A stretch of 64,000 nucleotides of DNA from CAIQQQ01 sp040399685 (GTDB lineage Bacteria > Pseudomonadota > Alphaproteobacteria > Acetobacterales > Acetobacteraceae): assembly GCA_040399685.1 (NCBI GenBank), contig JBBART010000016.1, forward strand, positions 49,550 to 113,549, read 5' to 3'. This document shows, in pieces, positions 35,383-44,254 of this stretch (its first letter is position 1; each line of letters starts with the position of its first letter). Under the pieces are notes generated by a model that saw only the letters and a program-made list of their open reading frames with translations, did no database searches and was not told where the DNA came from. A program made the translations under genes and the position numbers.

Positions 35383-36846
35383 TTACAGAAATTGCGCCCC
35401 GGCCTCCACGGCGAAGCGTTCCGGGCTTCCTTCCCACATAAACCGGCCATGTTCGAGCACATAGACCCTGTCGGCATGCGGCAGCGCAAAGGTCACGTTT
35501 TGCTCTCCCAGAAGAACCGTGATCTCGGTGTTTTGACGCAGGGTTTCCAACGCCCGCGACAATTGTTCCAGAATGACGGGCGCCAGTCCCAAAGTCGGCT
35601 CGTCCAGAATCAGCAGGCGTGGCTGCATCATCAGGGCGCGGGCGATGGCCAGCATCTGCTGTTCGCCGCCTGACAAGGTGCGGGCGGCCTGGCCGTGGCG
35701 CGATTTCAGGATGGGAAACAACTCCAGCAGCCATCCCAACTGCCGGGCGCTCTCGTGGCGCGGCAGATGCTGGCCGCCAAGGTCGAGGTTTTCACGCACG
35801 CTCATATCGCCGAACAATTCGCGTGATTCCGGGCACTGCACGATGCCGGCGCGCGCGATCTGGGCGGGGGTGCGGCCAGAAAGGGTCTGCCCATCGAAGC
35901 GAATGCTGCCGGTGGCGGGCACGAGGCCTGAAATAGCGTTGAACAACGTGGTTTTGCCAGCGCCGTTCAGGCCCACCACGGACACAAATTCACCCTTGCC
36001 CACCGTCAGCGACACGCCGTCCAGCGCCTGCGCCTTGCCGTAGAACACGCTGGCGGCCTCAACCTGCAGCAATGTCGTGCGGCCGGTTTCGGGGGCTGCC
36101 CTTCGGGCGGCGGTTTCGAGTTTTCCGCCGAGATAGACCCTGCGGACGGTTTCGTTGCGCATCACCTCATCAGCGGTGCCCTCCGCGATGTGCTCGCCGA
36201 GATACATCGCCAACACCCGGTCCACGAGGGCTGCGACGCCGCGCACGTTGTGGTCCACCAGCAGCACGGCGTGGCCGTCCGCGCGGAAGCTGGCGATCAG
36301 TTGTGAGAAATCGGCCACTTCTCCCGAGGTGAGGCCAGCAAAGGGTTCATCGATCAGCACCACCTTCGGATTGCGGGCGATGGCGCGGGCCAGTTCCAGG
36401 CGGCGCAGATCGGCAAACGGCAGGGTGCCGGGCAGGCGGTCGATCACATGATCGAGATGCACCCGGGCCGCGATCTCGCGGGCGCGTTCGTCGATATGGC
36501 TTGCCGCGAACAGCCGCAGCAGGCTGTCCGGCAGCAAGGCGAGCTTGATGTTCTCCAGCACCGTTTGCCGGTGCAGCGGGCGGGAATGCTGGAACACGAT
36601 GCCCACGCCCAGTCGGGCGATCTGGTGGCTGGGCAGGCCCGCCACCTCCTGGCCTGCGATCTTCACGCTGCCGGCGTTGGGCCGCTCGATGCCCATGATG
36701 AGCTTCATCACCGTCGATTTGCCGGACCCGTTTGGCCCGATCAGGCCAAGAATCTCGCCCGGCATGATCTCAAACGCCATATCCTTGACCGCAACCAGAC
36801 CGCCGAAGCGCTTGGTCAGGCCTGAGACTTCCAGAAGTGGGGCCAT
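35383..36846 (-). CDS. Fused LivG-LivF-type ABC transporter ATPase
   Basis: A 487-residue protein with two complete ABC domains, LivG-like (1-245) and LivF-like (258-487), that are usually separate genes. Domain 1: Walker A GPNGSGKS (37-44), Walker B VVLIDEPFAG, H-loop LLVDHN; its signature reads LPFADLRRLELARAIA where the usual LivG form has a Gly-containing SHG/YG-type motif, so the signature Gly is replaced. Domain 2: Walker A GLNGAGKTT (292-300), canonical LSGGEQQMLAIARAL, Walker B LLILDEPTLGLAP. Domain joint is GGKLETAARRAAPETGR near 240-256. It is last in an operon with permeases and binding protein upstream. Confidence 0.93.
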   Translation of the reverse strand: MAPLLEVSGLTKRFGGLVAVKDMAFEIMPGEILGLIGPNGSGKSTVMKLIMGIERPNAGSVKIAGQEVAGLPSHQIARLGVGIVFQHSRPLHRQTVLENIKLALLPDSLLRLFAASHIDERAREIAARVHLDHVIDRLPGTLPFADLRRLELARAIARNPKVVLIDEPFAGLTSGEVADFSQLIASFRADGHAVLLVDHNVRGVAALVDRVLAMYLGEHIAEGTADEVMRNETVRRVYLGGKLETAARRAAPETGRTTLLQVEAASVFYGKAQALDGVSLTVGKGEFVSVVGLNGAGKTTLFNAISGLVPATGSIRFDGQTLSGRTPAQIARAGIVQCPESRELFGDMSVRENLDLGGQHLPRHESARQLGWLLELFPILKSRHGQAARTLSGGEQQMLAIARALMMQPRLLILDEPTLGLAPVILEQLSRALETLRQNTEITVLLGEQNVTFALPHADRVYVLEHGRFMWEGSPERFAVEAGAQFL

Positions 36847-36847
36847 C

Positions 36848-37762
36848 TCAGCGTTCTCCCGTGCGCAGGATCGTGCCCAGGAAGCCGCCTGGGAAAAACA
36901 GGATCACGATCAGCGCCACGGCGGAGACCACGAAGGTGGAAAGCTGGCCCAGTGGGCGCAGGATCTCGCCGGCCACGATCAGGAAGATCGCACCCAGGGC
37001 AGCGCCGAGGATGGTGCGCCGTCCGCCGAGCACGGCGGCGATGATGACCTGCACGCCCACGCCGATATCGACCACGGTGCCCACCGAGACGGTGCCTTCG
37101 TAGAAGACCAGCATGGCGCCCGCGAGGCCCGAGAACAGCGCGCTGACGCAGAAGGCCGCCAGCTTGTGCTTGGTGACGTTGAAACCAAGTGCTCCGGCCT
37201 GCACCGCATCCTGCCCGCTGGCCTGCAAGATGAGGCCCACCGCCGAGCGCGACAGTCCGAACAGAAGGGCGCCGCTGATGCTCATGAAGGCGAGGGCGAT
37301 CCAGTAGTTATGGGCGTCGTCGATGGACAGCACATCCGGCAGGTCCAGCCCGATCTCACCGCCGGTGACGCCCGCGAACAGCACGATGATGTTTTGCAGC
37401 ACCAGCACGGCGACCAGGGTGACCAGGCCGAAATACGGGCCGCGCAGTCGCAGTGCCGGAATGGCCAGCAGCAACCCGGCCGCGACGCTGGCGGCGGCGC
37501 CGGTGATGACGCAGGCCCAGATGGGCCAGTGCGGGTAATGGTTCAGCAGGCCGGCCGTGTAGGCGCCGACGCCGATGAGGAAGCTGGGCCCGAAATTCAC
37601 TTCGCCGGCAAAGCCGAACAGCAGATCCCAGGACATGGCGAAGACGCCGAAATAATACGCCAGCGTCAGCAGGCCCAGGACATAGCCGGACACGCCGAAC
37701 GGCAGCATGGCGAGCAGCGCCACCACGACAAAGATCACGCCGAATGTGCGGATATTGGACAT
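36848..37762 (-). CDS. LivM-type ABC transporter permease (second system)
   Basis: A 304-residue permease with about nine hydrophobic segments and the LivM block LLFGFAGEVNFGPSFLIGVGAYTAG (in part, near 48-70). The C-terminal AVLGGRRTILGAALGAIFL segment is also typical. The ATG at 37762 overlaps the LivH-type TGA by one base; an upstream open frame is just the shadow of that gene. One base separates its stop from the fused ATPase ATG, so the four genes are one operon. Confidence 0.92.
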   Translation of the reverse strand: MSNIRTFGVIFVVVALLAMLPFGVSGYVLGLLTLAYYFGVFAMSWDLLFGFAGEVNFGPSFLIGVGAYTAGLLNHYPHWPIWACVITGAAASVAAGLLLAIPALRLRGPYFGLVTLVAVLVLQNIIVLFAGVTGGEIGLDLPDVLSIDDAHNYWIALAFMSISGALLFGLSRSAVGLILQASGQDAVQAGALGFNVTKHKLAAFCVSALFSGLAGAMLVFYEGTVSVGTVVDIGVGVQVIIAAVLGGRRTILGAALGAIFLIVAGEILRPLGQLSTFVVSAVALIVILFFPGGFLGTILRTGER

Positions 37763-38640
37763 CAGCGCCGTCCCAACAGGCCCTGGGGCCGCAGATAAAC
37801 CACGATGACAAGCAGCAGGAGAGCAGGAATGGTGCGGATGGACGGCGAGATCAGATAGGCCGTGATCGTCTCCAGATAGCCCACCACGAAGGCGCCGATG
37901 AGCGAGCCGGACACCGAACCGAGGCCGCCCAGCACCACAATGGAGAACGCGCTGGCGGTAAGCTGGCCCACATTGTCGGAACTGACGCCGAGGAATGCGC
38001 CCAGCAGCACGCCGGCAATTCCGGCCAGCACTCCGTAAAGACCCCACACGTAAAGATAGATCGTCGACAATTCGAACCCGAGCAATGTGAGTCCGCGCGG
38101 GTTGATGGAGGCTGCCAGCAACGTTTTGCCGATGCGGGTGCGGTTGATCAGCAGCCACAGCAGGCCGATGACCACCAGCGAGACCAGGGCGGTCACGATT
38201 TCCTGCCGCGGTGTGCGCACCCCCATGATGTTGATCACGCCAGCCACCAGCGGGCGGACGGTCTTGGGGTTCGAGGTGAAGAAATAGGCGATCGCCTCTT
38301 GCAGCATGATGCCCCAGAGCAGCGTGCCGGTGAGGACGAAGATCTCCTTTTCCTCACGTGCGATGCGGCGCGATGTCTGGATGGGGCGCACCACCAGGAG
38401 ATAGGTGGCAAAGCTCATGACAACGCTGGCCAGCACGCCGGCCGCCGCCCCGCCATAAGGCCCGCCACCTAGATCGCCCGCCACCGCCCAGGCCGCGACC
38501 GCGGCTGTGACCATGATGGCGCCGTGCGAGAGGTTGAGCACGCCGGACACCCCGAAGATCAGCGTGAAGCCAATGGCACCAATGCCATACAGGCTGCTGA
38601 TGGCAAATCCGTCGATGAGGATCTGAAAGAATTTCATCAT
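37762..38640 (-). CDS. LivH-type ABC transporter permease (second system)
   Basis: A 292-residue permease. The family opening is ILIDGFAISSLYGIGAIGFTLIFGVSGVLNLSHGA (in part, residues 7-41), and FSIVVLGGLGSVSGSLIGAFVVG lies near 232-254. It is 72 bases downstream of the binding-protein gene and overlaps the LivM-type gene by one base. Confidence 0.93.
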   Translation of the reverse strand: MMKFFQILIDGFAISSLYGIGAIGFTLIFGVSGVLNLSHGAIMVTAAVAAWAVAGDLGGGPYGGAAAGVLASVVMSFATYLLVVRPIQTSRRIAREEKEIFVLTGTLLWGIMLQEAIAYFFTSNPKTVRPLVAGVINIMGVRTPRQEIVTALVSLVVIGLLWLLINRTRIGKTLLAASINPRGLTLLGFELSTIYLYVWGLYGVLAGIAGVLLGAFLGVSSDNVGQLTASAFSIVVLGGLGSVSGSLIGAFVVGYLETITAYLISPSIRTIPALLLLVIVVYLRPQGLLGRR

Positions 38641-38712
38641 TCTAATGGCGCCGGTCTGCCATCGGCCGCATGCACGGGCACGCGACCGGCGACAGGCAAC
38701 GGCACGATCCTT

Positions 38713-39936
38713 TTAGTTTGCCGGCAGCTTGATGAAGGACGGAAACACCATCTTGGCGTTGGCGACTTCCGCCGGCCAGACGGTCATCTGCTTGCCGCCC
38801 TGCCACTGCACCAGCAGGCCGGATACGTATTCAGGGCTCACTTTCATGGCGTGGGTGAACTCGCTGTCCCGGCCGTAGAACTCGATCTTTCCGATGGTGC
38901 CGTTCCAGGAGGTCTTTTCCAGCGCATCGACCAGCTTGTCCGGATCGGTGCTGCCGGCGCGCTTGATCGCATCGGCGATGTAATAGACCTCGTCATAGGT
39001 CGTGTAGCCGCAATAGGCGGGAGTGATGCCGAAGCGCTTCACATAGGCATCGGTGAACGGGATCATTTTGGGCGTCAGCGCCACGTTCGGCGCTGAAATG
39101 GTCTGATAGATCACGCCTTCGGTGGCGCCGTTGGTGTCTTTGTAGAAGGTGCTCGATGTTGCCTGGCTGCTGATGCCGATCATTGGGATGGGCACCTGCT
39201 GGTCATGCCACTGCACTGTCGGCTGCACGCCGACATGGCTGATGCCGGTCACGATCACGTCGGGCTTCTGGGCCTCGATCTTGTTGAAGATGGGCGTGAA
39301 ATCGGTGGTGTCCGGCGACAGGCGGATGTGGTCGATGACCTTGATGCCGATCTTGGGCAGGCATTTGAGGTATTCCGCGTCGAGCGGAATGGTCCAGGCG
39401 GCGTCCTCGCTCATGACGACGGCGGTCTTCATGTGCAACTGCTCGACGCCCACCACCTTCAGCCCGTCGCACACGCTGTCCGACAGGAAGGTGGAGGCCA
39501 GATAGCCGTGGAACGTGTATTTCTGGTTGGCATAATCGTCATGGATGCGGTGCGAAATGACATCGCTGGCGGCACCCGGGGTGATCATCGGCAGCTTCAG
39601 CCGCCCCGACCATGGCTGCAGCGCCAGCACCACCTCGGACACATAGCTGGCGATGACGGCGTGCACATGATCCTGGTTGGCGGCACGCTGGAAGGCGCGA
39701 ACGGCGTCGGCGGCAGAGTTGTGGTCGTCGTATTCAACGATCTCGATCATCCGCCCACCCACGCCACCGGCGGCATTGATCTCGTCTGCGGCGAGTTTGG
39801 CGGCGTTGGGAATGGCAGCGCCGCTGATGGAACTGACCTCGGCGATGACACCGATCTTGATCGGATCTGCCGCAAGGACGGGTTGTGTTACGAGTGCCAG
39901 GCCGAGAGCGGCTATCCAGCTTCCTGAAAGTCTCAT
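38713..39936 (-). CDS. Liv-type ABC transporter substrate-binding protein (second system)
   Basis: A 407-residue periplasmic binding protein of the Peripla_BP_6 class. Signal peptide MRLSGSWIAALGLALVTQPVLA, then IKIGVIAEVSSISGAAIPNAAKLAADEINAAGGVGG (in parts), with the classical EINAAGG element. The start ATG 39936 has AGGGG about 8 bases upstream; an ATG at 39957 is in frame but adds seven residues before the signal peptide. It heads the second Liv operon, whose ATPases are fused. Ligand is unknown. Confidence 0.93.
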   Translation of the reverse strand: MRLSGSWIAALGLALVTQPVLAADPIKIGVIAEVSSISGAAIPNAAKLAADEINAAGGVGGRMIEIVEYDDHNSAADAVRAFQRAANQDHVHAVIASYVSEVVLALQPWSGRLKLPMITPGAASDVISHRIHDDYANQKYTFHGYLASTFLSDSVCDGLKVVGVEQLHMKTAVVMSEDAAWTIPLDAEYLKCLPKIGIKVIDHIRLSPDTTDFTPIFNKIEAQKPDVIVTGISHVGVQPTVQWHDQQVPIPMIGISSQATSSTFYKDTNGATEGVIYQTISAPNVALTPKMIPFTDAYVKRFGITPAYCGYTTYDEVYYIADAIKRAGSTDPDKLVDALEKTSWNGTIGKIEFYGRDSEFTHAMKVSPEYVSGLLVQWQGGKQMTVWPAEVANAKMVFPSFIKLPAN

Positions 39937-40676
39937 CGTTTCGCCCCTATGTCGCATTGTGGCTCCTGCTTTTGCAGGTTGCAGTCATGGGACACAGAAT
40001 TTTGAGATCCTGGCAAGTGCCGCGGCGGCATGGACTGATTGTTGATTGGAATCTTGGCCGATGGGATACTTCTGTTGGGGCAGAAAAACGCCGGCGTCGC
40101 TTGCCAACACCCCGAGCGAGGTTAAAAGCCACCCTCTCACGCCCTCCAGCGCAACGAGTCGCGGTGATCGTCAGGAAATATTAATCACTCATTTGCCGCG
40201 ATATGCCGTTTTTCATAATCAAGTGATGTGTTGGTTGCCAGACATTTATGTTAATTGAATTTTTTATCTAATATTGGTCTTAAATATGACTGTTGTAAAC
40301 GATCTTTAAGTTGAAGATTTGAGGGGAGGGAGGTCGTGGTGATGGAAACAGACGTTCGTTTACGCACAAATAGCGGTGCGTTACTGCGTGATGTCTGGCG
40401 CCGGGAGTTGCGAATATCCGGTGACGCGAAGCGGACGCTCGAACTTTCTGAGATCCCTGTTGATGCGCACACCACCAAATGAGGCCAACCAGACAGCGGC
40501 TTCATCTTCCAAATCCACACCCTGGCGGGGGCGAGGCCTGCCCTTCCAGTCGCAAAGCGCGGTCCCTGGTTAATCTTTGATTCACCGCGATCTGTAACCT
40601 TGCCGATGGACGGCTGATAGGTCCGCCGCGCAGCCGCACGGGCGACGTATTTTTCGGCCTTGGATTGGATGCAACA
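39937..40676. other. 740-base intergenic region with AT-rich core
   Basis: No convincing gene is seen between the second Liv operon and the receiver gene. The interval from about 40185 to 40335 is clearly AT-rich against the GC-rich surroundings, with runs such as TTAATTGAATTTTTTA and TCTTAAATATGAC. It is followed by a purine-rich stretch (40321-40333) just before a possible 46-codon reading frame. Likely a promoter/regulatory region for divergent transcription; no operator family is recognised. Confidence 0.5.
40342..40482 (+). CDS. Possible small ORF (46 aa), unknown
   Basis: An ATG preceded by a strong purine-rich stretch (GAGGGGAGGGAGG, 8 bases upstream) opens a 46-codon frame, stop at 40480. 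The peptide is basic and charged (RDVWRRELRISGDAKRTLEL in the middle), with no recognised domain or signal. Ribosome site quality is the only support; it could equally be a non-coding leader. Confidence 0.2.
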   Translation: METDVRLRTNSGALLRDVWRRELRISGDAKRTLELSEIPVDAHTTK

Positions 40677-41738
40677 ATGATCGGCGGGAACGGCGTCACA
40701 AAAGGGGGTTTGAAGGGGATCCACATTTTGATGGTGGACAGCGACATGAGCACGCGCACGATCATCGGTGGAACACTGCGCGACGCTGGTTGTCAGGAGT
40801 TCATGCAGACGGGCGACGGCAAGCGGGCGTTGGAACTCATCCAGACCCGGCAGGTGGATGTTGTTCTGATGGATTGCATGGTGGCGACCGGGGGCGGTTT
40901 CCTGCGCGCATTGCGCCTGACCGGCATTGGCAAAGCAATGCCGGTGATCATCATCACCAGCAGCGATGACGGTGAGAAGGCATGGGTTGCGCGCAATCTC
41001 AAGGTTGCCGCCTGGTTGGCCAAGCCGTGCCAATCAGCAACAATAATCGCCCAAATCGCGGGCGTGCTCAAGCGTGGAACGCAGCAGCCTGAGACGGCCG
41101 TGATGGGCACTCTGGCAGACGCCTACGAAAAACGCCTGCCCATTGGACTGCAGAATCTTACCACAATCGCCACGCGTGTTCACACCGGGCATCGTGGATT
41201 CGGTGATTGTGCGGAAGAAACCCTCACATTGCTGCTCCAGTTGAGAGGCATGGCCAGCGTGCTGGGCCATAAGCTGATTGCTGAATTCACGATGGTTCTG
41301 CACCATCTTCAGCACCTCGCGGTTCTGCATCCTGTCACCACGGCATCCGTGCAGCCTGAGCTCACCCGCATGTTGCGTATCGTCCCTGCTGCGATGCTGG
41401 CGTTGCAGGGCAACAAGCAGGAAGCCATGCCTGCGCCTGTCGTCCAATTCATTTCAGAGCAGCTGCGCACGCCGCTTCTGGATCTGAAAGCGCGGTTTGA
41501 GGACAGCATCCGCAATGCCGAATTGCAGCGTCATGCTTTGCAAGACGCGATGGCGGTGCGGAAAGCCGAAGTTGAGACCGAAACCTGGAGACTGCGCCGA
41601 ACCATCATCGGCGATGATTCACACGCGAGCACCGTCGACGCGAGGAAGGGAGATGAGCCACACCTGGCAAACAGAACCGCGGGAGCCCGCGCGCATTATG
41701 ATTCTATCATCAAGCGAATTCAGGCTTGGAAGGCGTAG
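40677..41738 (+). CDS. Receiver-domain protein with degenerate Hpt-like domain
   Basis: A 353-residue cytoplasmic protein. The receiver domain (about 15-135) is complete: Asp21/Asp23 acidic pocket, phospho-acceptor Asp66 in VVLMDCMV, Thr94 and Lys117 (AKP). There is no DNA-binding or enzymatic output domain. A helical region (about 145-235) includes LLLQLRGMASVLGHKLIAEF, which aligns with the Hpt motif HxLKGxxxxLG, but the phosphorylatable His is Leu187. The C-terminal third (about 265-353) is a charged helix, probably coiled coil. The start is ATG 40677; a TTG at 40665 is in frame. Partners are unknown. Confidence 0.75.
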   Translation: MIGGNGVTKGGLKGIHILMVDSDMSTRTIIGGTLRDAGCQEFMQTGDGKRALELIQTRQVDVVLMDCMVATGGGFLRALRLTGIGKAMPVIIITSSDDGEKAWVARNLKVAAWLAKPCQSATIIAQIAGVLKRGTQQPETAVMGTLADAYEKRLPIGLQNLTTIATRVHTGHRGFGDCAEETLTLLLQLRGMASVLGHKLIAEFTMVLHHLQHLAVLHPVTTASVQPELTRMLRIVPAAMLALQGNKQEAMPAPVVQFISEQLRTPLLDLKARFEDSIRNAELQRHALQDAMAVRKAEVETETWRLRRTIIGDDSHASTVDARKGDEPHLANRTAGARAHYDSIIKRIQAWKA

Positions 41739-41870
41739 GGTTGGCACTTTCCGATATGCCATCTCACACCAAGACCGGAAAATACCCCAGGATTTAATGT
41801 CTCAGTGATTTCCCCTGTTGCTGCGATGCTGTCGAGCGGGTGGAAACGCTCTGGCGAATACAAAGCGGGG

Positions 41871-42743
41871 ATGGCGAGGCGCATGGAGCATTTGACGGTT
41901 GAGGCAAACGGTGGCGCATTTCATATCGCGCGGGTGGGGCGTGGGGAGCCGCTGATATTGCTGCATGGATGGCCGGAGTTCTGGCTGACATGGGAACCGG
42001 TCATGCAAATTCTGGCTGATCGGTACCAGGTCATCGCGCCTGATTTGCGTGGGTTCGGTAACAGTTCGAAGCCGCCCGGGCCTTGGGGCGCGGCCGATCA
42101 CGCAGCGGATATGCTGGCTGTCATTCAGGCTTTGGGATTGCAGAGCGTCGGTGTCGTCGGCCACGACGTTGGTGGCGCTGTCATGCAGGCCATGGCGCGT
42201 GCGGCTCCCACCCGGTTTGCTGGGCTGTTCTTCTTTGATTTCGTCTATCCAGGCATTGGGCGCCGCATGGGAACACCCGATCGTCTGAACGAAATTTGGT
42301 ATCAGTCCTTCCATCAGATGGAGATGGCTCCTGCGCTGCTCGGCAGTTCCAGGCAGGCTTGCAAGCTTTATATCAGCCACATCCTGCAGCATTGGTCATA
42401 TCGCAAGGATGCGTTCGACGACGTTATCGAGCGGTTTGTCGATAACTTTATGAAGCCAGGCAATCTGGCTGGCGGCTTTGCCTATTACCGGGCAGCCCAT
42501 GAAGGACGGGTGGCGATGATGCAGGGCGCGGCGCCAGAACTGCCGCCGATCGCCATCCCCACCTGCGTTCGCTGGGCCGAACACGATCCGATTTTCCCCT
42601 TCGCGTGGACCGACCGGCTCGGTGACACGTTTGGCAATCTTGATCTTCAGATGCTGCCCGGCGTCGGCCACTTCGCCCATCGGGAGAATCCGGCCTTGGC
42701 GGCCGAGGAGATCGCCGGATTCTTCGGGCGGATTTGGGCCTGA
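41871..42743 (+). CDS. Alpha/beta hydrolase, epoxide hydrolase/haloalkane dehalogenase-like
   Basis: A 290-residue hydrolase. Oxyanion motif HGWPEFW, nucleophile elbow GHDVGG (Asp nucleophile as in epoxide hydrolases and fluoroacetate/haloalkane dehalogenases, rather than Ser), and the C-terminal catalytic His in GVGHFAHRENP. The Asp nucleophile and HGxPE motif favour a carbon-oxygen or carbon-halogen bond hydrolase. Start uncertain: GTG 41805, ATG 41871 or ATG 41883 are in frame; the last two flank the natural N-terminus. Monocistronic; tandem hairpins follow. Confidence 0.85.
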   Translation: MARRMEHLTVEANGGAFHIARVGRGEPLILLHGWPEFWLTWEPVMQILADRYQVIAPDLRGFGNSSKPPGPWGAADHAADMLAVIQALGLQSVGVVGHDVGGAVMQAMARAAPTRFAGLFFFDFVYPGIGRRMGTPDRLNEIWYQSFHQMEMAPALLGSSRQACKLYISHILQHWSYRKDAFDDVIERFVDNFMKPGNLAGGFAYYRAAHEGRVAMMQGAAPELPPIAIPTCVRWAEHDPIFPFAWTDRLGDTFGNLDLQMLPGVGHFAHRENPALAAEEIAGFFGRIWA

Positions 42744-42754
42744 TCTGCCGCCTC

Positions 42755-42800
42755 CGCCAGAGGCTCCGCCTCTGGCGGGGCGAGGGGCGGAGCCCTCGCC
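42755..42800. terminator. Tandem hairpins between convergent hydrolase and pyruvate kinase genes
   Basis: Hairpin 1: CCGCCAGAGG (42755-42764) with CCTCTGGCGG (42770-42779), 5-base loop. Hairpin 2: GGCGAGGG (42779-42786) with CCCTCGCC (42793-42800), 6-base loop. They fill the 68-base gap between the two stop codons. No long T run is present, so this may be a bidirectional terminator or a REP-like intergenic element. Confidence 0.6.
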
Positions 42801-42811
42801 TTGCTTGCTCC

Positions 42812-44245
42812 CTACCGAACCCGCGCCACACGAAGAGCATTGGTGGTGCCGGTTTGGCCGAATGGCACACCCGCCAGCACCACAATATCATCGCCGCGTT
42901 TGGCGAACCCTTCCTGCAGCGCCAGCTTGGTGGCCCGGGTGACAGTCTCCGTCATGCTGTGAACATCCGTGGTGACGATGGCGTGCACGCCCCACACCAC
43001 GGCCAGGCGCCGTGCGGTTTGTTCAGACGGCGTCAGGCCTAAAATCGGCGCTTCCGGGCGTTCGCGGGCAGCGCGGCGGGCGGTGCTGCCGGACGAGGTG
43101 AAGCCGCAGATGGCGGGCGCGCCGATGGTATGCGCCACCTGGCGGGCTGCGGCGGCGATGGCGTCGGCCACCGACTTCTCCGGCTCAGGACGCGTTGTTT
43201 CGATGATGGCGCGCCAGCCGGGGTCGGATTCCACCCGGGCGACGATGCGGTCCATGATGTTGACGGCTTCGACCGGGTATTGGCCGGCGGCGGTCTCGGC
43301 GCTGAGCATCACGGCGTCGGCACCGTCGAACACGGCGGTGGCGACGTCTGAGGCTTCGGCGCGGGTGGGGGCGGGGGCGGAGATCATGCTCTCCAGCATC
43401 TGCGTGGCCACGACGACCGGGCAGCCAAGCTGGCGGGCGGCGCGGACGATGCGCTTTTGCGCGAGCGGAACTTCCTCGGGCGGCAGTTCAACGCCCAGAT
43501 CGCCGCGGGCGACCATCACGCAGTCCGACAGCGCCAGAATGGCGTCAAGATTGTCGAGCGCCTGGGGCTTTTCGATCTTGGTCATGATCCAGGCGCGGCC
43601 GGCGGCGATGTCACGCGCTTCGGCCACATCCTCGGCGCGTTGGACGAAGGAGAGGCCGATATAGTCCGCACCGTGTTCAAGCGCGAAGGCGAGGTCCTCG
43701 TGGTCTTTCTTGGTCAGGGCCGGGATAGGCAGCACCATGTCCGGCACATTGACGCCCTTGCGGTCCGACAGCGGCCCGCCGGTGACGATTTCGGTGAGCA
43801 GGTGGTCGGGGCGGACTCGGGTGACGCGCAGGCGGAGCTTGCCGTCATCGAGCAGCAGGTTGGTGCCGATATGGGCGGCGGCGAGGATTTCCGGGTGATC
43901 GAGCAGCACGCGGGTGGCATCGCCCGGGGTGGGGTTGAGGTCGAGCTGGAAGGCCTGGCCGGTTTGCAGTTGAACGCGGCCGCCGGCAAAGCGGCCAACG
44001 CGCAGCTTTGGGCCTTGGACGTCGGCCAGAATGCCGATGGGGCGGCCGGTCTTGCGCTCCAGGTCGCGGATCATGCCGATGCTGGCGAAGTGGTCGTTAT
44101 GGGTGCCGTGGCTGAAATTCAGCCGAAACACGTCTGCACCTGCCTGGAACAGGCGGGCCAGCATTTCGGGGTTGGCGCTGGCCGGCCCGATGGTGGCGAT
44201 GATCTTGGTGCGACGGCGGCGGCGAATACGGATGTTCGATGACAT
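42812..44245 (-). CDS. pyk: Pyruvate kinase
   Basis: A 477-residue glycolytic enzyme converting phosphoenolpyruvate and ADP to pyruvate and ATP. Seen: RRTKIIATIGPASANPEML (N-terminus), FRLNFSHGTHNDH, the catalytic Lys in IMTKIEKPQALDNL, VMVARGDLGVELPPEEVPLAQK, and the conserved TRAEASDVATAVFDGADAVMLSAETA (in part). Length is standard. The ATG at 44245 has AGGA at 8-base spacing. It lies 9 bases downstream of the glycerate 2-kinase gene, so the product of that kinase, 2-phosphoglycerate, feeds toward this enzyme. Confidence 0.97.
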   Translation of the reverse strand: MSSNIRIRRRRRTKIIATIGPASANPEMLARLFQAGADVFRLNFSHGTHNDHFASIGMIRDLERKTGRPIGILADVQGPKLRVGRFAGGRVQLQTGQAFQLDLNPTPGDATRVLLDHPEILAAAHIGTNLLLDDGKLRLRVTRVRPDHLLTEIVTGGPLSDRKGVNVPDMVLPIPALTKKDHEDLAFALEHGADYIGLSFVQRAEDVAEARDIAAGRAWIMTKIEKPQALDNLDAILALSDCVMVARGDLGVELPPEEVPLAQKRIVRAARQLGCPVVVATQMLESMISAPAPTRAEASDVATAVFDGADAVMLSAETAAGQYPVEAVNIMDRIVARVESDPGWRAIIETTRPEPEKSVADAIAAAARQVAHTIGAPAICGFTSSGSTARRAARERPEAPILGLTPSEQTARRLAVVWGVHAIVTTDVHSMTETVTRATKLALQEGFAKRGDDIVVLAGVPFGQTGTTNALRVARVR

Positions 44246-44254
44246 GGTACGGTC

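Noticed and set aside
40251..41033. A 260-codon minus-strand frame across the receiver gene start
   Set aside because: It is antisense to the receiver domain and has no domain of its own.
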